Position numbers and translations under genes: made by a program. From assembly GCA_012934845.2 (NCBI GenBank), contig WNNJ02000375.1, forward strand, positions 1-64,000: DNA of 64,000 bases. The letters are read 5' to 3'. Shown one piece after another: positions 49,901 to 53,640 of this stretch. The DNA is from Pomphorhynchus laevis. Its lineage: Eukaryota > Acanthocephala > Palaeacanthocephala > Echinorhynchida > Pomphorhynchidae. Within the stretch, counting starts at the first letter, position 1. Each line of letters begins with the position of its first letter. The notes beneath the pieces are model-generated. The model did no database searches, had not been told where the DNA came from, and saw only the letters and a program-made list of their open reading frames with translations.

Positions 49901-52699
49901 TTTGATTTACCAAAATATTTAAGGATTCTATTAATTCAATTTTATCCATATTTTTATATTTACTTGATGGTTTAATTTTTGTTAGATGTGCGTTATAATT
50001 ATTATAACATATATATGTATATCTTTTTCCGAATATAAGATTAATTAATTTAACTAACGCTTCTTTAATATCTACTAAATCTAGATTTGTATAAAGCGTA
50101 CTAAAATCGTATGTATCGTAATAATTGTTACTAAAATCGTAAAAATTGTTTCCAAACTCAACTCACTACGTTCATATGTTGGATTTACATTTAAATCATT
50201 AGAATTAACCTCTTTAATTAGTATATCATAATAAAGCTTTTTACATATGAAGACAAAGTTATTACTAGCTTTATCAATAGTTGTTATTATATAGTTATCC
50301 TTTAATTTAGTAAGTTCTTTATACATATCTTTATTAATTTTATCTTTCCTTTTATAATTGTTTGTTATTTTCATTTTATTTTTAATTTTATCAAATATAT
50401 AATCTTTCCAAATTTTTATCTTAGACATATTCGAGCTTTCACTATTAATCAGCTTACTAAAGTAATTATTTAAGTTATTATATAACGAATTGTATATTTT
50501 ATTTTTGTCGTTGTTATTATTTAATCTATATTTATACCCTTTTGTTAGCAGCTTTCTTAATTCACAATTTTCAATTAATTCTAGATTATGGGTACATATA
50601 TGTTCATTTATTTTATCAAAACTAAGACTTTTACAATTGCATTCTGTTTCCATTATGTTTCTAATATTATCGTTACATATTGATTTTAATTCTTTATTAT
50701 AATTACAAATTTTTCGTCCTAATGGTGGTAGGAGTTTATACATTATTTTAGGAATATATTTACTTAAATCTGACCCTATTATTTCTTTACTTTTAGAATT
50801 ATTTAAAAGTCCGTCTATGTTTATGTTATCTATACATTTATTAATGAAGTTTATGGTTGATGTATATTTTCTATTGTTATTTAAAAAATTTATTGTACGA
50901 TTATAGTATTTTGTATTACAATAACTGTCTATTATACAACTTAGCCTATCATAGTCGTTAATTAATTTTTGATTTATTGAACATATGATATCTTTAGAAA
51001 GACTTCTTATAATTACATAAAGATCTTTTAGCTTATTATCACTTAAAAGTTGTTTTAATATTTCTAATTGTTCATTTATATACATATCTTTTTTAATATT
51101 TTTAACTCTATTTTTCCTATTCCTTTTATCACCATGACTTCTTGGTTTGCGTTTAACCGGATTATTATAATATAGTTGTTTATTATGTATTATACTACTT
51201 CTGCTAATTTCTTGTACCACGTCATTCAATCCTAATGTGTACATGGAATTAAGCGTTTTAATCCAAAAATCTTGTTTTTCTAATAGTTTTTGATTTAATA
51301 TTGATATGTTTTCTTCGATAATATGTTCAAAAATAAATGATTGACAGTTTTTAATATCATGTCCTATTAATCTCATATGTTTATGAAATATAGTTTGACT
51401 ATTATGCTGTATATTATAATATACATATAATACGTCAAAGGAATGATGCATTTGGAATCCTGTAAGAAGTTTAGGGCCCTCGTAATCAACATATGCGCAT
51501 GCCTGCCTTTTATAAAGAATAACTAGAAGGTCCGCACACGCAATAAGCCAGTAAAATCCATTCTCCACTTGAGATTCGTCTATGATGTCTTGATGTTGTC
51601 AAGATGGTGTCTTTATAGTTATCACAAAAGCAGTCAAAACGCACCCTACCCACTTGATCCGACTGACGATGGCTGCTGCGTGGTTGGGAACGTCTCGGAG
51701 TACATTAGACTGATTGAGCTGATGATCGAAGTCCAGATATTTAGCAGTACATATGGATAAAAAAATCAATCGTAGCTACCTTTGACTCCTGGACCATAGT
51801 TTCAAGCGAATTTTCACAATAACAATATATAATATATTATATAATATTTAATATATATACTTCGGTTCTTATTTATTGATATATAAGTCAGATTTTTAAG
51901 TTTTAAAGTAATTGTTGTTACAATTTTAGATTCTACATATTCGCTTCTGCTACATTGTAAATCAGACGCATGAATAATTGTCGTGTATATTATTAGATTT
52001 TACATTATCGTAACTATTATGTTAGTACGTAAATAGAAAACACACACGATCTAATGTGTAATAAAATATTTGTTAAATATTTAAATTTTGTTAGAAAATT
52101 TTCCTAGTGATAGATACAATTTGATTCTACAATTTACATTATATCATGATATATAGTTAAGTTGTAAATATTGTTTATGTCAACAAAGATAGTTTATCAC
52201 TTCAAATTTTTTTCAGTTGATTAAATTAATTAAAACAAAATTCTATTTTATTAGATTCAACGTTTTCTACGCAAACAGCTTTCACCCAGCTAGTAGAAAC
52301 AATCAGATTATTTGTGCATTGATTGAACTGAAACATCATCATATCGAATTACTTGATGCAAACTTTGCACTTGCTGTTAAAACTTTACTAAAGTAATTAT
52401 CAGAGATCCTTATTTTTTAAAAAATTATCTTTTACAGTGAAGAAACTGAAATATTTCGTAGCCTTCTATCGGCAGAAGAAAATATATGGTTATATAAGTA
52501 TTTGGACGCACTATTAGACCTTCACAATGTTCATTTTCTTATTCGTAAATGGATCAATTACATGTCGATTGAAGTATTTTTATTTTTTTATAATAAATCA
52601 TTCGATTAGGTTGATTATTAGGGTGGATTCTTTGGAAAACGTCAGCCTCCTGCTATGGTACTTTGGTTTTCCAAGATGCACGAATCTCTCGTGGCTAAG
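10882..52699 (+). CDS. KICS2: KICS2-like gene (KICSTOR subunit 2), six exons, 3' end outside window
   Basis: Joined exons 10882-10968, 11019-11165, 27563-27702, 52255-52392, 52438-52573 and 52622-52699 keep one open frame across five GT-AG introns. The product aligns end to end, without reordering, with the N-terminal two thirds of animal KICS2 as I remember it: LEKFFKMMSVMAFDKAREI matches LETFFSHLGIFSYDKAKDN; RKEPVENIKSGYNLIQNEL matches RKDSIRTIYTSLHNEL; LDALLDLHNVH matches LPSLVNLHSAH; GKRQPPAMVLWFSKMHESLVAK matches the QPPHLFLWLMKLKNMLLAK block. KICS2 is part of KICSTOR, which tethers GATOR1 to lysosomes so amino-acid shortage can inhibit mTORC1. Introns 1, 4 and 5 are 45-50 bp. Introns 2 and 3 are about 16.4 and 24.6 kb of retroelements. 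The C-terminal exons were not found up to 64000. A pseudogene cannot be excluded but nothing indicates it. Confidence 0.8.
11019..11165 (+). CDS. KICS2: KICS2-like exon 2
   Basis: 49 codons between acceptor TTTTGTAG and donor GAG|GTGATA, phase 0 at both ends. Begins DVEKDWKIDAQW and contains LEKNYYSL, matching the AEKVYHSL region of KICS2. Confidence 0.8.
11166..11449. other. AT-rich intron sequence
   Basis: Start of intron 2; no gene or recognisable repeat. Confidence 0.5.
11450..11562 (-). repeat. Naiad PLE terminal (pseudo-LTR) fragment
   Basis: Matches the conserved Naiad end in this window: ATTTTTATGAATGACTAAT, CAGAATAA, then TCATCAGGAGGAACTGC and ATCAGGTTTC. Diverged and incomplete; an old solo terminus. 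Confidence 0.7.
11563..11740. other. AT-rich intron sequence
   Basis: No gene seen between the Naiad fragment and the acidic tail of the next LINE. Confidence 0.4.
11767..12182 (-). pseudogene. Acidic Ser/Asp/Glu-rich extension in frame with LINE B ORF
   Basis: After the TAA that ends the LINE B ORF at 12183 the same frame continues for about 100 codons to a TAG, then about 35 more to a TAA, rich in Asp, Glu, Ser and Asn (for example NSSNNNDADDPESLP, DNKEEEV). The maintained frame and biased composition suggest an original C-terminal tail now cut by stops, or a fused host-derived acidic segment. Function unknown. Confidence 0.45.
12183..15399 (-). pseudogene. LINE B: REL-type LINE, decayed
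   Basis: Consecutive overlapping reverse-strand reading frames (15399-15025, 15118-14819, 14892-13963, 14213-13770, 13753-13370, 13385-12183) cover one LINE polyprotein broken by about five frameshifts. The N-terminus has a C-x2-C ... H ... C finger (CPHCNRPIALTKFG). The RT shows GGIRPIAEGELLRR, VDVSNAFNTVDR, GVQQGDPLGPFLFALA and YLDDGIIGG (YLDD catalytic site). The C-terminus has CSRCF...HALTC, GGFPGMRHNGIRDV, an ERPADI restriction-like nuclease core and an ALMRGNS block. It is REL-type like the 523-3534 element but has a different zinc finger and clearly diverged RT, so a separate family. It lies in KICS2 intron 2, antisense. Confidence 0.8.
15400..15561. other. Junction between LINE B 5' end and Naiad copy 1
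   Basis: About 160 bases with a short tandem ATATCTTAGA duplication near 15463-15480; no gene. Confidence 0.4.
15562..16085 (+). pseudogene. Naiad copy N1, 5' part (linker with CxC)
   Basis: Encodes the region between endonuclease and RT of the Naiad element, including the LLPPLGRKICNYNKEL block and ECNCKSL (the CxC motif). It starts inside the element (5'-truncated) and stops at the insertion point of the REL LINE at 16086. The continuation resumes at 19296 after a repeated 19-20 bp sequence. At least one frame break. Confidence 0.85.
16066..16085 (+). repeat. Target-site duplication, left copy
   Basis: TATCAAAAGAGTATAAATAT, repeated at 19296-19314 with one A fewer. Flanks the REL LINE inserted in Naiad N1. 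Confidence 0.85.
16086..19295 (-). pseudogene. REL LINE copy 3, nested inside Naiad N1
   Basis: Reverse-strand LINE related to the one at 523-3534, with many frameshifts and stops. The start codon at 19111 opens MPRGKPSNLKRCCDCNGQL with the cysteine cluster. RT pieces are at 18113-17850 (IKPIGIGEVSRRIIGK) and 17700-17311 (FTQGDPLSM; the catalytic YADD is altered to FANDG). The C-terminal part is at 16735-16235 (GGMPTVRHNIVRDLL, ARVDVACHG, ELRKINKYG). The insertion is bounded by a 19-20 bp duplication of Naiad sequence, so it is younger than the Naiad copy. An A-rich tail lies at its 3' end (T/A run at 16086-16105). Confidence 0.85.
19296..19314 (+). repeat. Target-site duplication, right copy
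   Basis: TATCAAAGAGTATAAATAT; see 16066-16085. Confidence 0.85.
19296..20863 (+). pseudogene. Naiad copy N1, reverse transcriptase part
   Basis: Continuation of N1 after the LINE insertion. PLE-type RT: TIDKASNNFVFICKK, ILYWNPKLHKNPIKP, AYDFSTLYTNLD, GVPMGGNSSPIIADLFLS and, in a shifted frame from 20390, the catalytic FRYIDDICVF, followed by the thumb region ending at 20863. The RT sits downstream of the GIY-YIG/CxC region, opposite to canonical PLEs, which places it in the Naiad clade. One frame change lies just before the YIDD site and is shared with copy N3. Very AT-rich codon use (Asn, Lys, Ile). Confidence 0.85.
20866..21235 (+). repeat. Naiad N1 3' pseudo-LTR
   Basis: Non-coding terminal block present in all Naiad copies here. 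It starts after the RT stop and includes TTTCAGAGGAAATACATC, the CTGCTATG/CATAGCAG stem and TCCTGATGACCTCTAATTC, then AT-rich sequence ending near TAGACTCATTTAGCTGATTT. Confidence 0.8.
20923..21008 (+). ncRNA. Permuted (type II-like) hammerhead-like fold in Naiad terminus
   Basis: GAAA followed by a 6-bp hairpin (ATACAT/ATGTAT), an 8-bp CTGCTATG/CATAGCAG helix, and CUGAUGA, with outer AGAG/CUCU pairing. All hammerhead core strands are present but in the stem II-open order. Weak spots: unpaired base of stem I and a bulged C after CUGAUGA. Confidence 0.35.
21236..21600. other. AT-rich sequence with a second Naiad-like end motif
   Basis: Contains another GTGGACTCAGTTAGCTGATTT end motif at about 21331-21352; otherwise no gene. 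Confidence 0.4.
21601..24480 (-). pseudogene. LINE C: decayed APE-type LINE
   Basis: Reverse-strand pieces in order: endonuclease at 24175-23581 (CLGDFSIRHD, i.e. the GDFN block, and LGGKLDIIAV...FDHGLFDHFLV, the substrate and His blocks), central region at 23557-22849, RT catalytic MQYADDILIYDH at 22511-22239, and C-terminal KIDYCLSL...LPQQRIINTAVR at 22099-21627. Many frameshifts and stops; an old copy. Its base composition is GC-richer than flanking Naiads. Probably of the CR1/L2/I superfamilies, but the clade is uncertain. Confidence 0.7.
24500..25287 (-). pseudogene. LINE X copy X3, 3' fragment
   Basis: Reverse strand encodes TKRFYYEDDPDARQFYPITG, VPQGSPLSPILYLAAS and VVYADDTTALFSG (RT palm with YADD), then the 3' region. 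It is about 85-90% similar to the LINE X copies at 58975-61880 and 61890-64000. Truncated at 25287 where the canonical PLE begins. Includes the tRNA-like tail. Confidence 0.8.
24536..24600 (-). other. tRNA-like module in LINE X3 tail
   Basis: Reverse strand: A-box-like TGGTTCAGTC near the 5' side and B-box-like GGCTCAAATCC about 40 nt on. Same module at 61690-61752 and 62033-62100. Confidence 0.4.
25288..26865 (+). pseudogene. Canonical PLE P1 (RT then C-terminal GIY-YIG), 5'-truncated
   Basis: Reading frames at 25341-25696, 25629-26063, 26156-26524 and 26543-26842 make up a PLE polyprotein. RT blocks: GFLYLLPKIYKSHHCARPIV, FTVDVKSLYTNIP, GLAMGNPLAPVLAEIYM and the catalytic RYVDDVFIVHE. The C-terminal endonuclease begins VVYKIPCNNC with YIGQTGQGLEKRMSQHKYN and an ...EAYFI catalytic Glu block. 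RT-before-endonuclease order is the Penelope/Poseidon arrangement, so this is a different lineage from the Naiads next to it. A few frame breaks and one stop. It lies just upstream of KICS2 exon 3. Confidence 0.85.
27030..27175 (+). repeat. About 70-bp tandem duplication in PLE P1 tail
   Basis: Two copies of AACCTTGTATAGAATG[C/T]GTGTGA...TTTTTCTTT[G/A]AAGTTTG separated by a T/A run. Confidence 0.75.
27218..27262 (+). ncRNA. Hammerhead-like motif in PLE P1 tail
   Basis: CUGACGA, then a GAUA/UAUC stem, GAAA and UAUC with an extremely short stem III and only about three stem I pairs (UUC/GGA). It is the expected position for a PLE hammerhead; likely degenerate or dimer-dependent. Confidence 0.35.
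27376..27415. repeat. 10-bp tandem repeat (TAGCATCTAC)n
   Basis: Three to four head-to-tail copies upstream of exon 3. Confidence 0.85.
27563..27702 (+). CDS. KICS2: KICS2-like exon 3
   Basis: 46 codons plus two bases between acceptor TTACGTTTAG and donor GTATGT. Begins NIKSGYNLIQNEL, matching the IRTIYTSLHNEL region of KICS2. Phase 0 in and phase 2 out fit exons 2 and 4 exactly, and ILLID joins I-FNVFY of exon 4. Confidence 0.8.
27703..28028. other. AT-rich intron sequence
   Basis: Start of intron 3; no gene or repeat recognised. Confidence 0.5.
28029..28277 (-). pseudogene. PLE endonuclease C-terminal fragment
   Basis: Reverse-strand KYIDQRIKQHNYELKLSN ... DHVINFEEAYTV resembles the distal half of a PLE GIY-YIG domain (R...H motif followed by the ENH-like DHxINF segment). 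The lineage appears different from the Naiads; truncated at both ends. Confidence 0.55.
28465..28855 (+). repeat. Naiad RT-tail fragment, interrupted by a MITE
   Basis: Matches the end of Naiad RT (CAAAATCATTTAAATAATTT ... GGATGGATAATAAATAATA analogues) on either side of the 28605-28778 inverted-repeat element. Abuts copy N2 head-to-tail. Confidence 0.7.
28605..28778. mobile_element. MITE-like fold-back element
   Basis: 174 bp with terminal inverted repeats ATTGGAGCTAGATCAAAGG / CCTTTGATCCAGCTCCAAT and further internal pairing (GATATTTCGCTAA / TTAGCGAAATATC). Partial relatives occur near 27452-27472 and 57970-58018. Non-coding; would need a transposase in trans. Confidence 0.7.
28868..31156 (+). 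pseudogene. Naiad copy N2
   Basis: Starts within the linker (MYTLGLNDVVQGIGKSS), passes the LLPPLGRK and ECNCKSL (CxC) blocks, then RT blocks TIDKASNNFVFICKK, YWNPKLHKNPIKP, DFSTLYTNL and GVPMGGNSSPIIADLF, with catalytic FRYIDDICVF in frame here, and a complete thumb end. The endonuclease is lost by 5' truncation. Several frame breaks and stops. It joins a separate RT-tail fragment head-to-tail at about 28860. Confidence 0.85.
31157..31500 (+). repeat. Naiad N2 3' pseudo-LTR with permuted hammerhead-like fold
   Basis: Same terminal block as N1: TTTCAGAGGAAATACATC, ATGTATTTGG, CTGCTATG/CATAGCAG, TCCTGATGACCTCT. The hammerhead-like segment is about 31191-31300. Confidence 0.8.
31514..31690 (+). 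repeat. Diverged second Naiad terminal block
   Basis: TTACTTTGTATTAGAATAAG, GTCAGAGGAAATTCATC, GATAGCATAGTAG and TACTGATGTCC: an older, decayed version of the Naiad end directly after the N2 end. Confidence 0.65.
32163..32237 (+). ncRNA. Type I hammerhead ribozyme, retrozyme-like unit 1
   Basis: Stem I CCACA (32163-32167) / UGUGG (32233-32237); core CUGAUGA (32168-32174); stem II GACC (32175-32178) / GGUC (32203-32206) with a long loop; GAAA (32207-32210); stem III CCCC/GGGG with one bulged G; cleavage after GUC at 32232. Confidence 0.7.
32692..32767 (+). ncRNA. Type I hammerhead ribozyme, retrozyme-like unit 2
   Basis: Same stems I and II as unit 1; stem III CGCC (32740-32743) / GGCG (32757-32760) is better paired, but GAAA has become GAAU (32736-32739), so this copy is probably weakened. 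Confidence 0.65.
32865..33240 (-). repeat. Naiad N3 3' pseudo-LTR
   Basis: Reverse-strand terminal block from the end motif TCAGCTAACTGAGTCTACGT to the RT stop. The core here reads UUGAUGA instead of CUGAUGA. Confidence 0.8.
33228..35945 (-). pseudogene. Naiad copy N3 (GIY-YIG endonuclease, CxC linker, RT)
   Basis: Near full-length. The endonuclease at 35919-35611 starts KYVSTNDFNFRSFKCNRKN with C-x4-C-x2-C cysteines, then GVVYLIQC (GIY) and YIGKT (YIG) and the LKTRFRQH arginine/histidine block. The linker is at 35488-34991; the CxC region follows. RT at 34677-33679 has YWNPKLHKNPIKP, DFSTLYTNL and GVPMGGNSS; the catalytic FRYIDDI is in a shifted frame from 33695. Endonuclease upstream of RT defines the Naiad clade. 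A few frame breaks, one shared with N1 at the same site. Confidence 0.85.
35946..36354. other. Segment between N3 5' end and upstream pseudo-LTR
   Basis: About 400 bases of higher GC, including GCCACGCGCTACGTGACC, between two same-orientation Naiad terminal blocks. It could be the Naiad 5' UTR or another insertion. No ORF of note. Confidence 0.4.
36355..36790 (-). repeat. Naiad upstream pseudo-LTR of N3
   Basis: Second terminal block in the same orientation as N3, including the last RT codons. With 32865-33240 it gives the pseudo-LTR layout typical of PLEs. Confidence 0.75.
36791..37379 (+). repeat. Old Naiad fragments (tail, terminal block, RT piece)
   Basis: Diverged + strand Naiad tail and terminal block (AATCAGAGGAAATACGTC, AACATAGTAGTTCCTCGTAATGG) followed by an RT piece encoding FYSISEQIYP... 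up to 37378. Confidence 0.65.
37380..37899 (+). mobile_element. GC-rich 520-bp insertion of unknown family
   Basis: GC-rich block interrupting a Naiad RT fragment, with Naiad sequence on both sides. Near its end a perfect 8-bp hairpin GCCCGGGT (37798-37805) / ACCCGGGC (37810-37817) with loop GGAA precedes an A/T-rich tail. No ORF. It resembles a 3' fragment of a LINE or a SINE, but I cannot name it. Confidence 0.45.
37900..38597 (+). repeat. Old Naiad fragments continued
   Basis: Remaining RT tail pieces and a terminal block (GAAACCTGATAGCATAGCAG, TCCTGATGACCTCT at about 38390-38430), ending at TTATTATGTTTTG, the target of the next LINE. Confidence 0.7.
38585..38597 (+). repeat. Target-site duplication, left (TTATTATGTTTTG)
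   Basis: 13 bp, repeated exactly at 40573-40585, flanking the LINE at 38598-40572. Confidence 0.85.
38598..40572 (-). pseudogene. REL-type LINE D inserted in Naiad pseudo-LTR, decayed
   Basis: GC-richer reverse-strand LINE. RT remnants: IANLDFHNAFNSVDRGLML and SLPRLSSFVNKCYSG (40360-40124) and YLDD-like WYLDDCTLGG coding near 40150. The C-terminal REL-type region is at 39772-39272 and 38944-38705 (FIPVAVESTGAIGP ... QRISVAIQ). That C-terminal block matches the fragment at 52943-53251. 5'-truncated internally, many breaks. Bounded by an exact 13-bp target-site duplication of Naiad sequence. Confidence 0.75.
40544..40569. other. Hairpin at 5' end of LINE D
   Basis: Perfect 10-bp inverted repeat GACCGCCAGC (40544-40553) / GCTGGCGGTC (40560-40569), 6-nt loop, within 5 bases of the insertion boundary. 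Confidence 0.8.
40573..41050 (+). repeat. Old Naiad terminal blocks continued
   Basis: Starts with the right target-site copy (40573-40585), then the rest of the interrupted pseudo-LTR, a further RT tail (TTTAAAATCATTTAAATAAT) and a decayed terminal block. Confidence 0.7.
41146..41182 (-). ncRNA. Hammerhead-like motif, P2 unit A
   Basis: Reverse strand: stem I GCCA/UGGC, CUGACGA, one extra A, stem II GCCG/CGGC, GAAA, then GCUU, where A-GC-U is a self-complementary stem III without a loop. This fits a dimer-dependent PLE hammerhead. Confidence 0.45.
42231..42270. repeat. 15-bp tandem repeat at P2 unit A/B junction
   Basis: ATTCATTGTTATTCA about 2.7 times, exactly where unit A's truncated RT meets the end of unit B. 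Confidence 0.85.
42278..42314 (-). ncRNA. Hammerhead-like motif, P2 unit B
   Basis: Identical core and stems to 41146-41182. Confidence 0.45.
42754..42795 (-). ncRNA. Type I hammerhead ribozyme, intact core
   Basis: Reverse strand: stem I ACGGUA (42795-42790) / UACCGU (42759-42754), CUGAUGA, stem II GCUC/GAGC with loop CGUUA, GAAA, stem III A-C/G-U with two-base loop GC, cleavage after GUC. Every core residue is present and all stems pair perfectly. The tiny stem III is the form described for PLE hammerheads. Confidence 0.85.
43337..43373 (-). ncRNA. Hammerhead-like motif, P2 unit C
   Basis: Same as 41146-41182. Confidence 0.45.
43813..43854 (-). ncRNA. Decayed hammerhead, duplicate of 42754-42795
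   Basis: Stems I and II and CUGAUGA retained, but the GAAA core strand reads AUAA, so cleavage should be lost. Confidence 0.75.
44130..44215 (-). repeat. Partial copy of the hammerhead-bearing insertion
   Basis: CACTATGTTTTTATTCATGAGGAGGCATAAACACC ... CATTCTATATATCCTCATA-like block, as at 42610 and 43670, without the ribozyme part. Confidence 0.65.
44216..44460. other. Unassigned, no gene seen
   Basis: Between the repeat fragment and the next PLE endonuclease; no ORF or repeat recognised. Confidence 0.4.
44461..44905 (-). pseudogene. PLE P3 endonuclease fragment
   Basis: Reverse-strand GIY-YIG domain: CCITQTNGSRRCKDRRCANC (cysteine knuckle), SRYLIYMNECLDC (GIY), then YVGQTSTQYN (YIG) and an R-containing ANNRRKDI block, followed by HLVEKPSH. 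Related to, but different from, the + strand endonuclease that starts at 44906. Stops present. Confidence 0.65.
44906..45310 (+). pseudogene. PLE P4 endonuclease fragment (second copy)
   Basis: GIY-YIG domain with KSKGVIYMCKCVEC, KIYIGQTGGQMNVRALTRRC, about 90% similar to 47617-48010. It begins head-to-head with the P3 fragment. Frame broken near the end. Confidence 0.75.
45393..45421 (+). ncRNA. Decayed hammerhead relic near PLE P4
   Basis: CUGAAUA, stem GGGC/GCCC with loop AGUA, AAAA, GCUU: a mutated version of CUGANGA-stem II-GAAA-GCUU with the same AGCU stem III as the P2 motifs. Confidence 0.3.
45422..45900. other. P4 upstream region
   Basis: AT-rich, no convincing ORF; probably 5' or inter-copy sequence of PLE P4. 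Confidence 0.4.
45902..48010 (+). pseudogene. PLE P4 (RT then C-terminal GIY-YIG), near complete
   Basis: Frames in order: NLSNTMIIENQKSVISLGLKF and PREFNRLEF (N-terminal PLE block), KKKHLLYKQADKGGKVAIW (RT1), TLDVQSLYTFI (RT motif A region), MGSSAAPAFASLYVA (motif B), WWRYIVNVIAVW (catalytic site altered from YxDD-type), AIFLDT, the NKPCC DRRCKCC cysteine knuckle, and the endonuclease KSKGVIYLHKCVEC / CIGQTAGQMNVRALTRRC. Several frame breaks and a lost catalytic Asp pair: dead. The motif style (ADKGG, VISLGL) resembles Neptune/Nematis-like PLEs; the assignment is tentative. Confidence 0.75.
48020..48107. repeat. AT-rich microsatellite-like tract
   Basis: Repeats of GAATAAAAATAATATATATAAATATA and TA dinucleotides. 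Confidence 0.75.
48108..48443. mobile_element. Fold-back element with about 125-bp inverted repeats
   Basis: Left arm 48108-48232 and right arm 48318-48443 are reverse complements with few mismatches (ends TATTGCACGG / CCGTGCAATA). The 85-bp spacer holds an ATGAGTAC/GTACTCAT hairpin. No coding capacity. Confidence 0.75.
48228..48919. repeat. Tandem duplication of spacer, right arm and flank
   Basis: 48228-48557 and 48596-48919 are about 95% identical direct repeats, both ending AATTCTATCTGGTTAAAAG. The second copy lacks a left arm. Confidence 0.75.
48925..51418 (-). pseudogene. Naiad copy N4, internally deleted
   Basis: Reverse strand: terminal block 48925-49260 (TCCTGATGACCTCT with TATCAGAGGAAATACGGC), RT tail and palm to 49960 (FRYIDDMCI in frame; GVPMGG altered), then a junction near 50110-50160 where RT sequence between the DFSTLYTNL and LETI blocks is missing, then the fingers, CxC linker and the region down to the end of the endonuclease (HNSQTIFHKHMRLIG). 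The GIY-YIG core itself is absent. Old and non-functional. Confidence 0.8.
51419..51830. other. Unassigned block with decayed PLE-like tail
   Basis: Non-Naiad sequence. CTGACGATGGC...GGGAACGTC at 51663-51695 looks like a worn PLE end motif. No gene. Confidence 0.35.
51831..52254. other. AT-rich end of intron 3
   Basis: No gene or repeat recognised; ends with acceptor TCTATTTTATTAG. Confidence 0.5.
52255..52392 (+). CDS. KICS2: KICS2-like exon 4
   Basis: One base, 45 codons, two bases. FNVFYANSFHPASRNN ... HHHIELLDANFALAVKTLL aligns with the ADFYEKMY ... HHPILSPLESSFQLEV region. Donor GTAATT; intron 45 bp. Confidence 0.8.
52438..52573 (+). CDS. KICS2: KICS2-like exon 5
   Basis: Completes the split Asn codon, then 45 codons including EETEIFRSLL and YLDALLDLHNVH. 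Acceptor TCTTTTACAG, donor GTATTT; intron 48 bp. Confidence 0.85.
52622..52699 (+). CDS. KICS2: KICS2-like exon 6
   Basis: 26 codons, GGFFGKRQPPAMVLWF ... LVAK, donor AAG|GTGAAT, phase 0. The following FSFYFHE-type exon of KICS2 was not found before the right edge. Confidence 0.8.
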
Positions 52700-52942
52700 G
52701 TGAATTTTAGAAACAGTATGATAGTAGAAAATAAATAGTTTATTACTTTATTAAAGAATGAGATCATTGATATTACACAATATTTTGTAATTATTAATTA
52801 GATTGAAATTTAAAATTAATCAGATATGTTAACTGAGTCTAATTATCTCGTGCTATATATAAATTTAGTTAATTTTTTTAAACAATATTATTTAATTATT
52901 GATTTTACGTGTTATTTCCATTAAAATCTTATTCAAATAAAA

Positions 52943-53251
52943 TTACAAATAATAAATTGTGTCTAAGTCTTGTCTATCGCTTGTCCCCTCAATAGTGCCC
53001 AGAGCGTAACTAGCGTTACCGCGTTGAATGGCAATGCTCAGCATATGCAGCATGAAATCCGTGGACTGCCGCTCTCCGGTCACTGCTGCTATCCGCCGAC
53101 CTATTTCGTGCATTAGGCCTTCCGCCTCTGGGCCCAACGCACCAAGCGTTTCCACGGCGACCGGCACAAAATTGTAGATCGGTGTCAGGAAGGAGTATTT
53201 GCTGCGTTTATTGTCCTCTGTTCCACTGGCTATCGCTCCCAGTGCGGTCAC
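52943..53251 (-). pseudogene. REL-type LINE C-terminal fragment
   Basis: Reverse-strand KYSFLTPIYNFVPVAVETLGALGPEA ... MLSIAIQRGNASYALGT is the extreme C-terminal block of the LINE D-type family at 38598-40572. Solo 300-bp piece with no RT, GC-rich against AT-rich flanks. Confidence 0.7.
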
Positions 53252-53640
53252 AGCTGTATTTAGATGACAAGCTGTATTTATATTAATTTTATTTATATTT
53301 ATTTAAATTTATTTTCAATTTTCGTAATAAATTTATATTTATAAATTTATTGATTAGAATTGTATTCTTGTCGAACTAAACCTGTTTCATGATTGTGAAA
53401 ATAGAATTATATACACGAGTATTTATTACAATTTTAATCACAAGATTCTTCGATCAATTGTCTAGATGTGTTATTTTCCACGTAAATAATCTTTGTTTCC
53501 TCTAAGTTTATCCTAAACCTAGACGTGGTTCGAAATCGTTGAAATCATATTGCCCTGCAACAACAATTTCTTGACAAGAAAAAAACAAATAATATTACAC
53601 CAATTTTTTCCTGTCAACCACTGGTCAGGGTGTCGTGTCG
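53252..53640. other. AT-rich, no gene seen
   Basis: Intron or intergenic sequence without recognisable features. Confidence 0.4.

Noticed and set aside
49701-51568. Long minus-strand frame near 50081-51568 as an intact novel protein
   Set aside because: It is a deleted Naiad copy fused by chance to unrelated flanking sequence at its N-terminus (51419-51568).
51663-51700. CTGACGATGGC...GGGAACGTC as a hammerhead
   Set aside because: The core GAAA is lost and stem I is not pairable; at best a relic of a PLE end.
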